Assembly: GCF_020184175.1 (NCBI RefSeq)
Contig: NC_065531.1
Location: forward strand, 55,883,213-55,947,212
Direction: 5' to 3'
Origin: Aphis gossypii
Lineage: Eukaryota; Arthropoda; Insecta; Hemiptera; Aphididae
DNA: 64,000 bases
Made by a program: the position numbers and the translations under genes. The notes below the pieces were generated by a model that did not search any database, was not told where the DNA came from, and saw only the letters and a list, made by a program, of their open reading frames with translations. Positions 1-12,700 of the stretch are shown here, piece after piece. The first letter of the stretch is position 1; each line of letters starts with the position of its first letter.

Positions 1-3000
1 TTGTACATAAATTAAACAACTAAAAACATTTGATTTTAATATGTCAATATTTTAAGAAAAATGATCAACTAAATAACTAGCAGTGGAAAAATAGAAGTTG
101 ATATTTCCATAGGTAGTATAAAAAAGTCTCATTAATTTGAAAATTTATTTAAGTTTATTTATAAATTACGAAAATCATATAACTATACTAGGTATCGAAG
201 AAGAGTTAGGGATTAGTCATGTTCAGTGAATCACTCTGTATAGTAATGACAAACGAAGTGTCACAAATTACAATATATACAACTTAAACCCGATAAAAAT
301 TGGTCTCGAAGATTTTGTTATTTCTTTGTGTCAATCTGACAATTTGTTATTTAATTAATAGAAAAAATTCAAGTCTATACGTTGTTATAGACTTCTTAAA
401 TTATTTCGAGTTTCTTTTCATCATGAATTCAAATGAGCTGCAATATCATCAATCGATTTAGGACTTAGGTATAAAATATATTAAAGATGTATAAATATGT
501 CACAGAAATTATTGAGCATTGTGTGTAGCATTATTAATATAAGTATTTAAAAATTTTGAGTTTACTTAATTTTTGGATTTTTTACGAGTGATTTATGATT
601 ATAAACTTTAAGAATCTTTTATCCGAATAATAAAATTACTATACAGGTTTTTCTCTTAATGCCTGAAATTAGAATAATCATATGTAAGTGAAGTTAAACA
701 AACTTAAATTAAGTTATACATCATTTTACTAATACTTACAATTACATAAGGGCATGATCACGATTTCAATTGAAAATCTAGAAAAATGTATTTATTATTA
801 ATTTATAATATTTTCACTAAACAGTTAAAATGGTAAAATTTATTAATATTTTATTTGTAGTAAGTATTTACAATTTTACGAAATTATAATAATAGTAATC
901 ATAAAAAAAAAATCTCAAACTAATATATTATTTAGAATATTTAAATACATGTATTTATATTATTTAAAAATATATTGATACCATTTTAAAAAACCAGTGA
1001 GTTTATTTGATTAATTTTAAAATAATATTATAACGGTTATATTTGTTTAGATGATGAGAAGAATGTATTTTTTTTAATATTATGTCAAATAATTACTCGG
1101 TATAGCTAGTGACTGCCTATAGTAATTGAAATTACAGTTTCTATGCAGATTATAATTTCATCAGTACTATACCAATTACACTGTTATTATTATTGAATCT
1201 GAAAATGTAAATTTATTTAAATATTTAATTTCGTTATCAATAATATTCTGTTTTTTTAATTTATCGGTTTTGTAATTAAATTACACGGTGTGCAAGTGTT
1301 TAAATTATTATACGTAAAACTAATCTATATTATATGTCTATAAAAACCGAGTAGGTAAACTAAAAGACTTGATTTATAATATTTTACCGATGCAAATTAT
1401 GGTAATAATAATTGTACCTTACCAATAATTGATAAACGAAAACACAATCAGCTATTTTATGTCACCGAAATCGAAATGAAAATATGATAAAATAGTGATA
1501 TGTAAAAATTTGAAGTTAAAGGGCCAGTCGCATCTCCTCGTTATTAGATAACGATCTAATTTACGTAAAATCACAAAATATTATCGATTCATCGAAGGTC
1601 TCATTATTAAGTTTATGAAAATATCCAAGTTAAAATAGTAAAAACTCATAACAGGTACTTATAACTTTATTTTTTCAATTACATAATTATACGATAACCT
1701 TTTTATACTTCAAAACTCAACTATAACATTTGAATTGCTCATTATGCTTTATTAATAGTCTTATCAAAGTTAAATGGATTTCTATAATTTATTATTTTAT
1801 TTTAAATATTATATTAGGTTTAATGTCTTTCATGGAAGTTAAACTTTCCTTTCACCTCAATTCATTAAGTAAAAACTTTTTATATATTCTATCAAATTAG
1901 GTTGTTTTCAAGTTTTTGTTTCACTTAAAATTAATTACCTAACTTTAAAAGTACTAAAAAGTATTAATTTTAATTTATTAAGTATCGGATGGTTATATTT
2001 TGTTGAAAATGTCGAACGTTGATAGATTGCAATAACAATAGGTACTGCTATTTAAAAAAAATTATTTGATATTTACACAACATTGAATTATACATTTTTT
2101 ACAAATCTAATCAATAAAATATTTTTTTTATGATATTTTAGTGTACTAACGATAAATAAATAACAACTAACTATATTTTATGTTATTATTGATTTATTTA
2201 TCATATATATTTTTTTTAAATCTAAATTATAGCTACCATCTACGTTACTGGTTTAACCATACTTTTATCCTATATTGTACCTAATTTGAATTTTGAACGT
2301 TCATTAGTTCACCATATTTATTACAGCCGTGTTCACCGTATATCGATCTCGTATAATTTATGTTTGAAGTAGGTACGGTTTCTGTAGTTTGAAAACGTTT
2401 TTTTAAAACCTGTAGCGGAGCTACAGTAATGCGAAAATGAATAAATAAATATAAGTACCTATCCAAAGCACTTTGTTTGTATACCACGAAACATTTTTTA
2501 TTTAATTTGAAACGTAAATTGAATGACACTCATTATAAATTCGTGTTTAGGTGTAATTTATTATATATTTATATACAGCGGTATATTCGGTAAATGGTTT
2601 CTTCTCCTTTATCATAATCCGAGATTGTTTTGTACCTATACTCCTGCTTATAACGCGGGATGTTTTAAAAGATAATACTGCGGGTTACTTCTTCTATCTC
2701 ACCGCCTTTCAATCCTAAAGGTCGGCCACCCCTGTTTTTTATTTATTTATTTTTTATGCTGTATTTTTTATATGTATAATGTATATTTTAAAATTGTCTT
2801 AGTGCATAGGAGCATAGTAAAAACATTGTAAACACGTGTTTGATCGTTCTCTCAAATAATTTCCTCAGTAATCACATTCAATATCAATTTTTGAACATTT
2901 AAAATGAAATAATATTTTTTCCTATAATATAGCTTAGTATTATGTATTATCATCATTATACTTGGAATATAAACTTGAGTAATACAACACTTCAAAGCAT

Positions 3001-5999
3001 CTGAATCAAAATTAATAATATAATAGTTTTTAAAAATATTTTAAAAATGTATTATTATTATTTCATTTAAAAATATAAAATATGTGTCATTTTTAATCTA
3101 GTTTTTATGATAATTGAACAATTATTTTTTTTTAATTATATAACATTTTGACGGATTAATATTAATTACTATAACTTTAAAGTGTATCATATTATTTTAT
3201 ATACTAACTATATTTAAAAGTTTTATAAATCAAAACTTGAACAACCTAATCATTAGCGAAAAGAACAGTAATGAGCAGTATGCTTAGTAAATCAGACTAT
3301 AATATTATAAAACGTATATTTTTTTTTGTGAATTGAGGGCAAAAACTAGACTTTATAGTAGATGTGACATCCGTACTTATTCCCCATGACATTATAAGTA
3401 TTATTATTATTATTTTAACTTGTTATACTAACAATTGGTGTTACAATTATTTGATTTTAAGAACAACCAATATTTTTTCTTAATTAATTTCTTTTCAAGT
3501 GAATGAACGATATGGTTGTGTCATATTAATGACAAAAAACATTTATAATGCTAATATTGTGGCATTTTTTCTTTTAAAATTAAATCTAATTTACTGAAAT
3601 TTTATCTGTGATTACTATCGTTATAGACTGATAAACTTTTTTTGTTCATCTCGTGAATCAATTTTTATTCCGTTGTACATATTGATGTTATATTTAAATA
3701 TTATTATTTAGAAATATTTCAAATGTTTACGATATACCTATTTTTTAATTAGTATTTGATATATTTTTTTTTTAACCGGAGAGATCGATTCTTAAATCGT
3801 TTAAAGAAAGATAATTTATTAGTATCGAACTAAAATATAAAATACAAAATTATGTACCCAACTACAGAATCGGTAAAAAATTTAATTATATTAAAAAATT
3901 ATTGATAATAGTAATATAATAATATAAAATTATTAAGTATAGAAACAATCTGCGCAAAACAAATTATATGCTAAATTTAACTTTATTTTTATTTAGTTTT
4001 TTACCACTGTGCAAAAACGTGTTGACACGGAATGCAAATTTGGCTTTTAACCCCTAACTACGTTTTATCGCAAAATATTATCGTCACCATTATGTATGGT
4101 GGATTCATTCGAATAGGACGAGTGGGTCGCGGCTTGATCCGATTTAATTGAGACCCTATACATAGCTAAGCGTAGTTAAGGATCGCGGGGTGATGAGAAA
4201 AAAAGACAAGCGCGTCTCCATAAATCAATTTAATCGCCTTGTATATGATACACGGTGAATCATAAAATATTATCCACCCGACGAGGGCCGTCAACTAAGA
4301 CTTTATTATCACTCGAACTCTCAAAAATCTTTGAAGTGCTGGTGTAGCTGTGGTACACATTTAATATCTACTAGCACGTGTGTTAATGACGTCATTCACT
4401 CTTTACGCAAAATTTCATATTGCCTAACCTTCAACTATACAATATAATAATTTGTACTAACCAGCAGCTATGATCATGGAAATTCCGATATGATCCGTAA
4501 TAATTGTATACAACATAGCAACATACGATACCTATAGTAAACCTATAATATCATCAAACCACGCTCATCAACTGTTGCTTCCGCATCTCATCATCGTTGT
4601 ATTTGCTTCGTTCGTCTATTTAATTTAAATCATCTTAACAGGACCTTATACCGGCATATGTTGTTACCGTTTTACGAACGTATAAGACATAGTACATTAA
4701 CATTCAGCTGAATCAATTTTGTACTAGTAGCTTTAAAATTTGTATCAATTTACCTATTATCAAACTTAAAGAAAATAATATTACATATTATCTAGATTAT
4801 TTTAATTTTTAAATGAGTTATAGTTGTGCAAAATATTAAATATTTAAAACGCTCGAAACTTTTAGACAACTGTCTTGGAATATTTTCAACTATAGATTCT
4901 AGTTTATTATTATAAACATCATAGATACTATTTTAATACTTACATTTACTTTTTTTTAAAGTTCATTATTAATTAACTCGACTATGTGAGTGTACTGATT
5001 ATTTTACTCAATACAATTAAACCAGATAATAATATGTATAGGTATATTATATATTATACTATATACATTTATAATGATATCTGACACTTTCACACTACAG
5101 TATTATCTTTCTGAAATTCAGATTCGTTTCTGAGGTAATGTGCAAATTAAGGTTTTTACCATAAAAATAATACCATAATACATAATATTATAACATGTTA
5201 TTATATAATACGTAAAAAATAAAATAAACGTTTCCATCTCTTAGCATCTTCTCCTCATTATCACGGTGTTTAGCACAAAATCCCGTCATGATGTTAAACA
5301 ATATTAATACCATTGAAGAATAATAATAAGAGATGTGTTTTTAGTATGGAATATAATACATGGTATATGACACAGCGGGAAATTAGGGGTAAACATATAT
5401 GTATATGAGACAAAAGGTATGAAGAAATCCTGACTAATATCATTATACCCGTTGTCCTCAGTTGTTGTGTTATTATTTTATAATCTCATCGTGACCTAGA
5501 CTGCAAAGTTATTATATAATATTATATTATTATTTCACGAATAAAGCGTTGTCGTTGAAATCTAATACGGCATTATTGAGATAGAAAGGGGTGAAACAGA
5601 AATAAACAAATAGAAAAAAAAATGACAATCTGCTGACATTTACCGTGAAAAACACAAATCTGCAGTGTATTATCGTAATCCGTCGACACATATACATCGT
5701 ACATGATTTCAAAACAGATTGAACAATACTTTTAAGCATAATAGATATACAAAAATAAATGTATATTAAATAGGTGATAAATTTAACTTTTTATCGTTAT
5801 TATTATTTTTAAATATATTAAAGCTACAACTACATACGTTTTTAGCTTACTTTATCTTAAAATTAATTACAGATTATAAGTTAAATTTTTAAGAGAAAAA
5901 AAAGGATAAAATTAATCAAGGATAACATTTTTACAATATTTTTGACTTAATTTTATGTTGTAAAAAAATTTGTAAATGCTTTGGTGATTTTTTTCTTTA
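1..5999. other. AT-rich non-coding flank, no gene recognised
   Basis: No exon with family resemblance was found on either strand. The short open frames here are low-complexity and rich in Tyr, Ile and Phe, as expected by chance in AT-rich DNA. A hAT-like terminus sits near 2714-2734. A GC-richer patch at about 4080-4340 (with GGGTCGCGGC and GGATCGCGGGG words) stands out from its surroundings and could be regulatory, but has no reading frame I can support. Missing N-terminal exons of the GARNL3-like gene could lie here or further upstream. Confidence 0.6.
2714..2734 (-). mobile_element. hAT-like transposon terminus (solo end)
   Basis: Read on the - strand the stretch begins CAGGGGTGGCCGACCTTTAG, the form typical of hAT-superfamily terminal inverted repeats. 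No partner end or 8-bp target duplication was found nearby, so this is a relic or one end of a rearranged copy. The internal limit is unknown. Confidence 0.35.
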
Positions 6000-6865
6000 A
6001 AGGCTGGTTATATTGAGGACGACTTGTTGAGAATTTGACAGGCTTTAAAGTATTTTGGGCAGGTGGCTATTATAAGTTCTATAGATTTGTATTACATGCT
6101 TCACATATTAGTGTTGGATCTTTACTGATAAGGTGTGTACGGTTAAAAGCGAATATATCCTATTCGTGCTCACATGATGATTTCTTCCTCTTTTATTTTT
6201 ATCTCTGGAGCAAATAGAATTTTTAATATTGTATTTTATACTTCTTACTTTGTTTGATAAGAGTAAATTGATTCAATATTTCTGCCATTCTTCCTTAATT
6301 ATGTTTTAAATGAATGTCTCTGATAATTTTACTACTTTGATCATTATGATGGATGTGAAGAGAGGTTGCTAAGTTGGCTATTGCGTCTGCGTTTTCTTAT
6401 TTCCGGGTATGGGAGAAAACCCACATGAATGATATCGGCTTATTCGTTCTTGATATTAGTTTTTATATATATTGGATTAGTTTATTTTTGGTTATGGATT
6501 TTACATTGAAGTAAGGGTACTCAAGAAATCGCTGATAATAATGTTACAGTTGCTCGAGTTAGAAGATGAAATAATTTTAAGAACTTCGTTTATGTCGTAG
6601 GTTTCAGCTGTAAGTATAATATTATAGTGTATGATGATAATCGTAAAATGTAGTTTTTCTGGCCATTGATTACTGAAAAACCCAACCCGTTGTGGTTTTT
6701 GAAAGTGTCAATTTATATTTAAGAGTATTCTTGGAATTGTTTTGACATTGTTTCTAAGAAGTGTTTTCGAATGATTGATTTGTCTATAGATACCTACTAT
6801 GTTTGTTATGTACAATAAGCGAAGTATTGATTATTGATATTTTGAGAACAGAGTCAAGGAGAAAT
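6000..6865 (-). mobile_element. Degraded non-LTR retrotransposon (LINE) fragment, RNase H region
   Basis: Read on the - strand, pieces of a Jockey/R1-type RNase H and downstream region can be recognised despite stops and frame changes. Around 6504-6560 there is an IIISDFLSTL-like piece (family form 'ITDSLSAL'). At 6362-6423 the frame reads WVFSHTRK, a stop, then ENADAIANLA, matching the family pattern W-x-x-S-H-x-G-I-x-G-N-E-x-A-D. Further along, about 6080-6205, comes RGRNHHVSTNRIYSLLT followed by a C-x2-C-like EAC stretch, as in the segment after RNase H. It is clearly non-functional. The limits are approximate. Confidence 0.6.
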
Positions 6866-9713
6866 GAGAGATTCGGTTTTTTTTTTTTATAGAATAAATT
6901 ATTATTTATTAATAATTAATAATGATACCCACACATTTTGCACAGTTGAGTTGAGTCATCCGATAAATAAAATATATTTTATCGTAGAAATTCTTATTCT
7001 ATGTATGCTTAAAATAAAATGGTCAACTAAAAATAACTTTAAAAATGTATTTCAATCGATATGTGTTGTGAAAAAATCAAATATCATTTTAAAATGAAAA
7101 TCGAACAAGAAAAAAAATATCACAATAATAATAATGTATGATAACATTATTGTCATATCATCGTGTAATGTGCAAACATACTCTCTGATATGCTCGATAT
7201 AAACATAAAGCATATACAATATTGAATATACATACAAAAATATAATACTACCGGCCCATGTGAACGTCCATCGCATAAAATTGATGTTATTATTATTATT
7301 ACTACTACTTTTTTTTACGACTTTTCGGTGTATATTAATGGATTGTTTCAACCTTGTCAACGATGTTGGGGTTAAATTTCCCATACGACGTTCCACCACT
7401 GTAGAAACCGTCTGAGTTGCCGCAAACGCAAAGACGGATTACGCGAACGATAAACGGATGTCGACAGGTTGATCGATCGGCCAGTGACAATGAGCTCTCA
7501 GAAAGTTTGTGTGTGTTGTGGTTATCTTACGAATTTTGGTTGACGACGTGAAGTCGGAAAAGATTCTATCAGAAGAGACTTTAAATAATTGAATGACGAA
7601 AACTACGACAACGACACGTGTTATTATTACCACAGTGATAGTTGACGGCGGTGTTTTTTTTGTTTTTGTTGCAGTGTTTGTCGTATATTTTAGGCTCACA
7701 AAATAGTATGCAATATATTATAATATACCTGCAAGGACGCGTCCGCCCGATGGAGATATTAAATTATTATTTTATCGTTTGTACACACCATGATATAATA
7801 TTAAGTTCTCTTGATTGGAATTTTATTGCGATTTAATTATGCTTTTCTGAAGAATTAAAATATCTATTAAGGGAAAATATGCTTCAAGAAATATACATTT
7901 TATACTGATTGAGACGAATTTATTTTTATCGACTTTTAAGCGTTTTTATTTAATTTTTTTTTTTTTTTTTTTAATTAATATTATTAAAAGTGTCTATTAA
8001 CTATGTATTATAATCTACATTTATGACATTTTTTATTATAATTGAAAATATTTCGAATGTATATTATAAAAATATGATGAAAAAAACAAACATTATTATA
8101 AAATATAATATATATAGTAATAATAATCATGCTGTCTTCGCTTTTTTGAATTAAATAAAATACAATTTTCAGATATTAAGTTATTTTAATCAATTTTTAT
8201 TTTTATATTAAAATTTTAGACTTAATTATATATTATTATAAATTTTTAAGTTAATATTTCATACATTTAATGGGCATAGCACATGTAATTATAATAACCA
8301 ATAGATATAGGTATAGATGCAGGCATGCAGTTATCGATGTTAATGATTTTACTGATTATTCACGATGTTTTTCGCTATTTGTCGATTCTATTTTTTAATG
8401 ATTCGTTTAAGCACTTTCAAAAAAAATCATCTATAACAATGACATAATATGTACAATTTATAATTAAAAATGAAAATGTCGAACGAATTTATATATTTGA
8501 AATAAAAACGAACTTTATACGTTTTATCATTGTACTATAATTAAATACAGACAAAAGTTTTGAAACTATACAATATGTAAATTGTATATTATAATAATAT
8601 AATTAACAGAATGAAATAAGATGCCAAACTTGATTATTTTAAAAACAGAAAAAAAATTGTTTCATTGTTATTTCTTATATAATACCTACTCCCTCCCCCT
8701 CCTACAAAAAACCCACCACAATAAAGATTCATGGCTTCATTAAATATAACACGATTACACGGGATCTTCCAGAGAAATGGCAAAATTAGAAATAACTCTC
8801 ACAAAAATAAAAATAAAGTATTTCTCAGAATTATTATTGAATACAGAAAGTTAATAAATATTCAGTTAGTTGAACAAAAAATAATTGCCACCGTTTTATC
8901 AGTTTTAAATTTCCAACAACATTATATTTTCAAATTTTCATGTAGTCGATTCGAAAACAAAAGTATAGCGATTACATAATTAATAGTATAACCAATTTAA
9001 AAATATTTCCCTTTATCTTCTATGAATAGTGTGAATATGTAGTCGAAATTTAAGACCAAAAGATCAAATACGAAACAAATAATGTGTTATTAAATGATAA
9101 AACGCGAAACCATATGAAAGAAAAAACATATAAATACTTAATAGGTATTATATTTTACGATAACGTATCAAAATGAACTCATAACATTTTTCAAAACACA
9201 AGATTTATAGAATGTTTATTATTATTTTTTTCAATATCAAACTTATATTATTATTCTATAACTCGAATTCTCACTTTATAAAAACATGAATTTAACGCTT
9301 CGTCTAAGACAACAAAAAAAAAAAAAAAAATCAATTAAAATCAATAATAATTAATAATTATTACCAATAAAAAAAAAAAATTTATTTGAATTTAAAAAAG
9401 TACTATTTATTGAAAAGTACGAAATATTTTTAAAAGTGTGCCAAAATTTTTAATAGATAATATAAATGTACTACAATAAAAATCATTTTGATAAACACTT
9501 TGACAATATATATAAAATCTTACCATGAAGTCATAAACATAAAAATTAAGTTATATGAAAGATGAAATCATGAAACCGCTAATCTAGAATAAGATCTAGA
9601 AATATACTATATAGGGTTAGGATACAAATAAATATTATCTATAACCATAAAAAACTGTGTGCATAAAATATATTATTAATATTAATATTTATTTATTTAT
9701 TTTATGGTTACAG
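6866..9713. other. Non-coding region upstream of the first GARNL3-like exon
   Basis: No exon can be supported. The stretch 7380-7740 is GC-richer, with words such as CGATCGATCGGCC and ACGACAACGACACGTG (E-box CACGTG), and is a candidate promoter or 5' exon. Most of the rest is AT-rich simple sequence with T and A runs, for example near 7956 and 9310. Confidence 0.5.
7380..7740. promoter_or_regulatory. GC-richer island, candidate promoter or 5' UTR exon
   Basis: This 360-nt patch contrasts with the AT-rich surroundings and lies about 2 kb before the first recognised GARNL3-like exon. It contains GATCGATCGGCC and a CACGTG E-box near 7616. A short frame starting ATG at 7490 stops after 16 codons, so no coding function can be claimed. 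A promoter role is inferred from position and composition only. Confidence 0.2.
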
Positions 9714-9780
9714 TAATTTTCCGGCAATGGATAAGTTAGAGAAAGGTCCAAAAGAAATATTTTCTCCGGAAATTCAAAAG
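9714..9780 (+). CDS. GARNL3: GARNL3-like, first recognised exon
   Basis: It encodes NFPAMDKLEKGPKEIFSPEI-QK. The acceptor TTACAG ends at 9713 and the donor GTAATC starts at 9781. No stop separates the acceptor from ATG 9727, and vertebrate homologues have a related residue run just before the Met, so the exon probably continues an upstream coding exon. If ATG 9727 is the start, the protein lacks the N-terminal region of its relatives. Confidence 0.85.
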
Positions 9781-12700
9781 GTAATCATAATAAATGATTC
9801 ATAGTATATTAAAGAATTTATGACTTTTCAAATTGTTTTGTTGTAGGATTTGTTGCTTTTGGAAGAGCAAGAAGGATCGGTGAATTTCAAATTTGGCGTG
9901 CTGTACACCAAACCAAGCCAACTAACCGATGACGAAATGTTAAGCAACGGTAAGGATAATTTTAAATAATTTAAGCTCTTTTATAATGAAAAATTAATTT
10001 GTCCCAACATTGAAAATGAAATCTATTTTTCCAAAATCTATCATTTGAGTGTTTTTTTTTTTATTATTATTCAAGCAATTTAACAATTTCTAACACGGCA
10101 TTTTAGATAGGCAATTTAGCTACACTGTTGTCACGCGGTCACATTTTTTATATTTCGATCGTAAAATTAAATTTTATAAATTTAATTTACGAGACTATAA
10201 AATCAAAGATTTTGATTTCATCGAACGTGTTTTCGACTAATAATATATTTATGTTAGTTGCAGAATACTAATAAACTATTACAAACTTTTCAAATTGGCT
10301 ATTTTCGTCATTAAATAAGATATTTTATTGTCAACACATTGAATTTATTTTTAGAGTTAAATGGAATAAATATAAATCTAATGTCAACAAAAAACTAATA
10401 TTGAGCTTACTGTTATTATTAATTATAAGTTATTTAAAGTTAAAACATATGTAGAGTAGGTAGTTAAGAAATGTAAAAGTTTCTTATCTCTATTTCCATT
10501 TACAACTTTGGTATTCCAAACTTTAAAAATAATACCATCTAAAGTATTTAAACGCTTCTTCTGAAAATGTTTATACATTTAATAAAATGATTTTCAACTA
10601 GTTAAGATATCAAAACTCGAAAGTATCAATAAAGTATACTTATTAGACATATAATATAAGAAAAAAATATATAAATTTATTTGACTGATATGAAATATGA
10701 TATTTTGCAAAATTATTATTTTATAACATTACTGCTTTGACACACTTCGTCTATGTATTTAATACGTGTGATATTATACATATGTTTTTTTTTTCAATAA
10801 CACTATTGAAATATTATATACATTAACGTACATATACATAAAATACATTATTATGTAGATTCTGTATGTATGGACTCGTTATAAACTCGTTGTAAACTTT
10901 TAATGGACTCGATACACGTGTGTTGGTCCGAAGTTATTTTCAAACAACTATATTATGTATATAATTTTAAAAAAGTTTCTATTCAAGTCTACAACACCAA
11001 ATAATAATTGATTTGTGAATTTTTTACTTTCCAATATAATAATAGGGTTTTCAGTTCACAATAAATGTAAATTGAGAAAAAAATTAATTATAGATATTTT
11101 TATGAACTAGCATTATGTTACACTAGATTATTTTTTAAATGTTATTATTTTTCAACAAAATACAAATAACAATTCCTTTCGTCAATCTTAAAGTCGCTCA
11201 ATGAATACATTCATATATGAAATACTATATGGTTTTTTGACATAGCATACAGTATTGCAGCATACTACTATTTATATTGCTTACTCGTAAATAATATTAA
11301 ATAAATTATAAGTTAATACATTCACTATGTGGATATAGTATTATAATTATAAATGGTTTAACGCTTAGACTACCTATTTAAAAGCTCAGAGTAATATATT
11401 TTACTGAAAATAGTTTTAAAATAGATAAGAATTCAATGGTTTTATCGTATTTCTATATGAATGTTATAATTAAACTTTAAGACAATTTAATTAAGCCTTT
11501 TTTGATACCAATCAAAAATGCACTCAAGAAAACAATAGCCTTTTACAAGTCTTGCTGATTATGTTGAATTTCCAAACAATATATTCAAAGTAGCTCAATT
11601 AAGAATTATCATTCAATAAACTTAAGTATAATAATATTATCTTATTTTAAAAAATTAAAATATCTATATTACTTCTTACTAAATGTATAAAATAAATACA
11701 CAAAATATGTATAAATTCACAACTAGTGCTCTAAAGTAGTATGAACACTATAATAGATACTAGGAGATGGATCAATAAACAATATTCTATTAATGTATAC
11801 ATTCAACTTATCAATTGATATAATCAAAATTATGTTAATAAACTTTTCAAAAATATTCTATTAAATTATAATATGTGTAATATGACTGTGAAGTAACATT
11901 TTAATAAATTATATATATAATATATATCTAACTAAATTCTAAACTTTTTATTTATACCATGAATAGATATTAGATGATTAAAAAAAATTGTAATACTTAA
12001 GATTAAAATATACGTTTAATACAATATAATAAAATATTAGGAATTTATGTTGTAAGTTAAGTAAAAAGTTATTTGGTTTTATATATAATAATAGACTAAT
12101 CTAATATATGTTTTGTTGGAGAAACTTTGTTTTACATTTCACGGACTATTTATAGGCTTTCCACCAACAAAATCAACCACACGTCCACACACACGCCTTC
12201 CTTTTATAATTCTATATGATATTATACTGCGTCTTACTCAGTCCATTCACCACTGACTATGTCTCCTCATGAATACCGTTGTCCAACTATCTACGTCAGA
12301 GTCTTTCTCTTGACCTTTTCTCACTTCATCTATTTCGACTGTTATTTTATACAATTTTGTTATCATACGACAAATCGTTACATTTCTGATTTTCTGATTT
12401 AAAACTTCGCTTTAAAGGCGATTGTTTTAGTAACATTTTTTTTTTTTTTTTTTAATATTGTTATGATTGTTTTAAAACACGTAATTCCGATTCCGATAAA
12501 GAAAACCTAATATCTGTTGAATTAATTATTTGATTTTATGTTTATTTTGAATATTATTTTAGTTGAATTTTATCAGCTTTATAATATTGACTAACTACGA
12601 GATCTCAGAGTTTAATAATTAAGTGAAGTTCTTAGTTATTTTTGCATTTATCTCACTTTTCAATATTTATTTTAATGTATTTTTTCTAATAACTTTGAAG

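Noticed and set aside
2281..2529. 82-codon open frame on the - strand
   Set aside because: Low similarity to anything known and composition typical of chance frames in AT-rich DNA.
6035..6217. 60-codon + strand frame
   Set aside because: It is the antisense shadow of the LINE relic at 6000-6865, whose signal is on the - strand.
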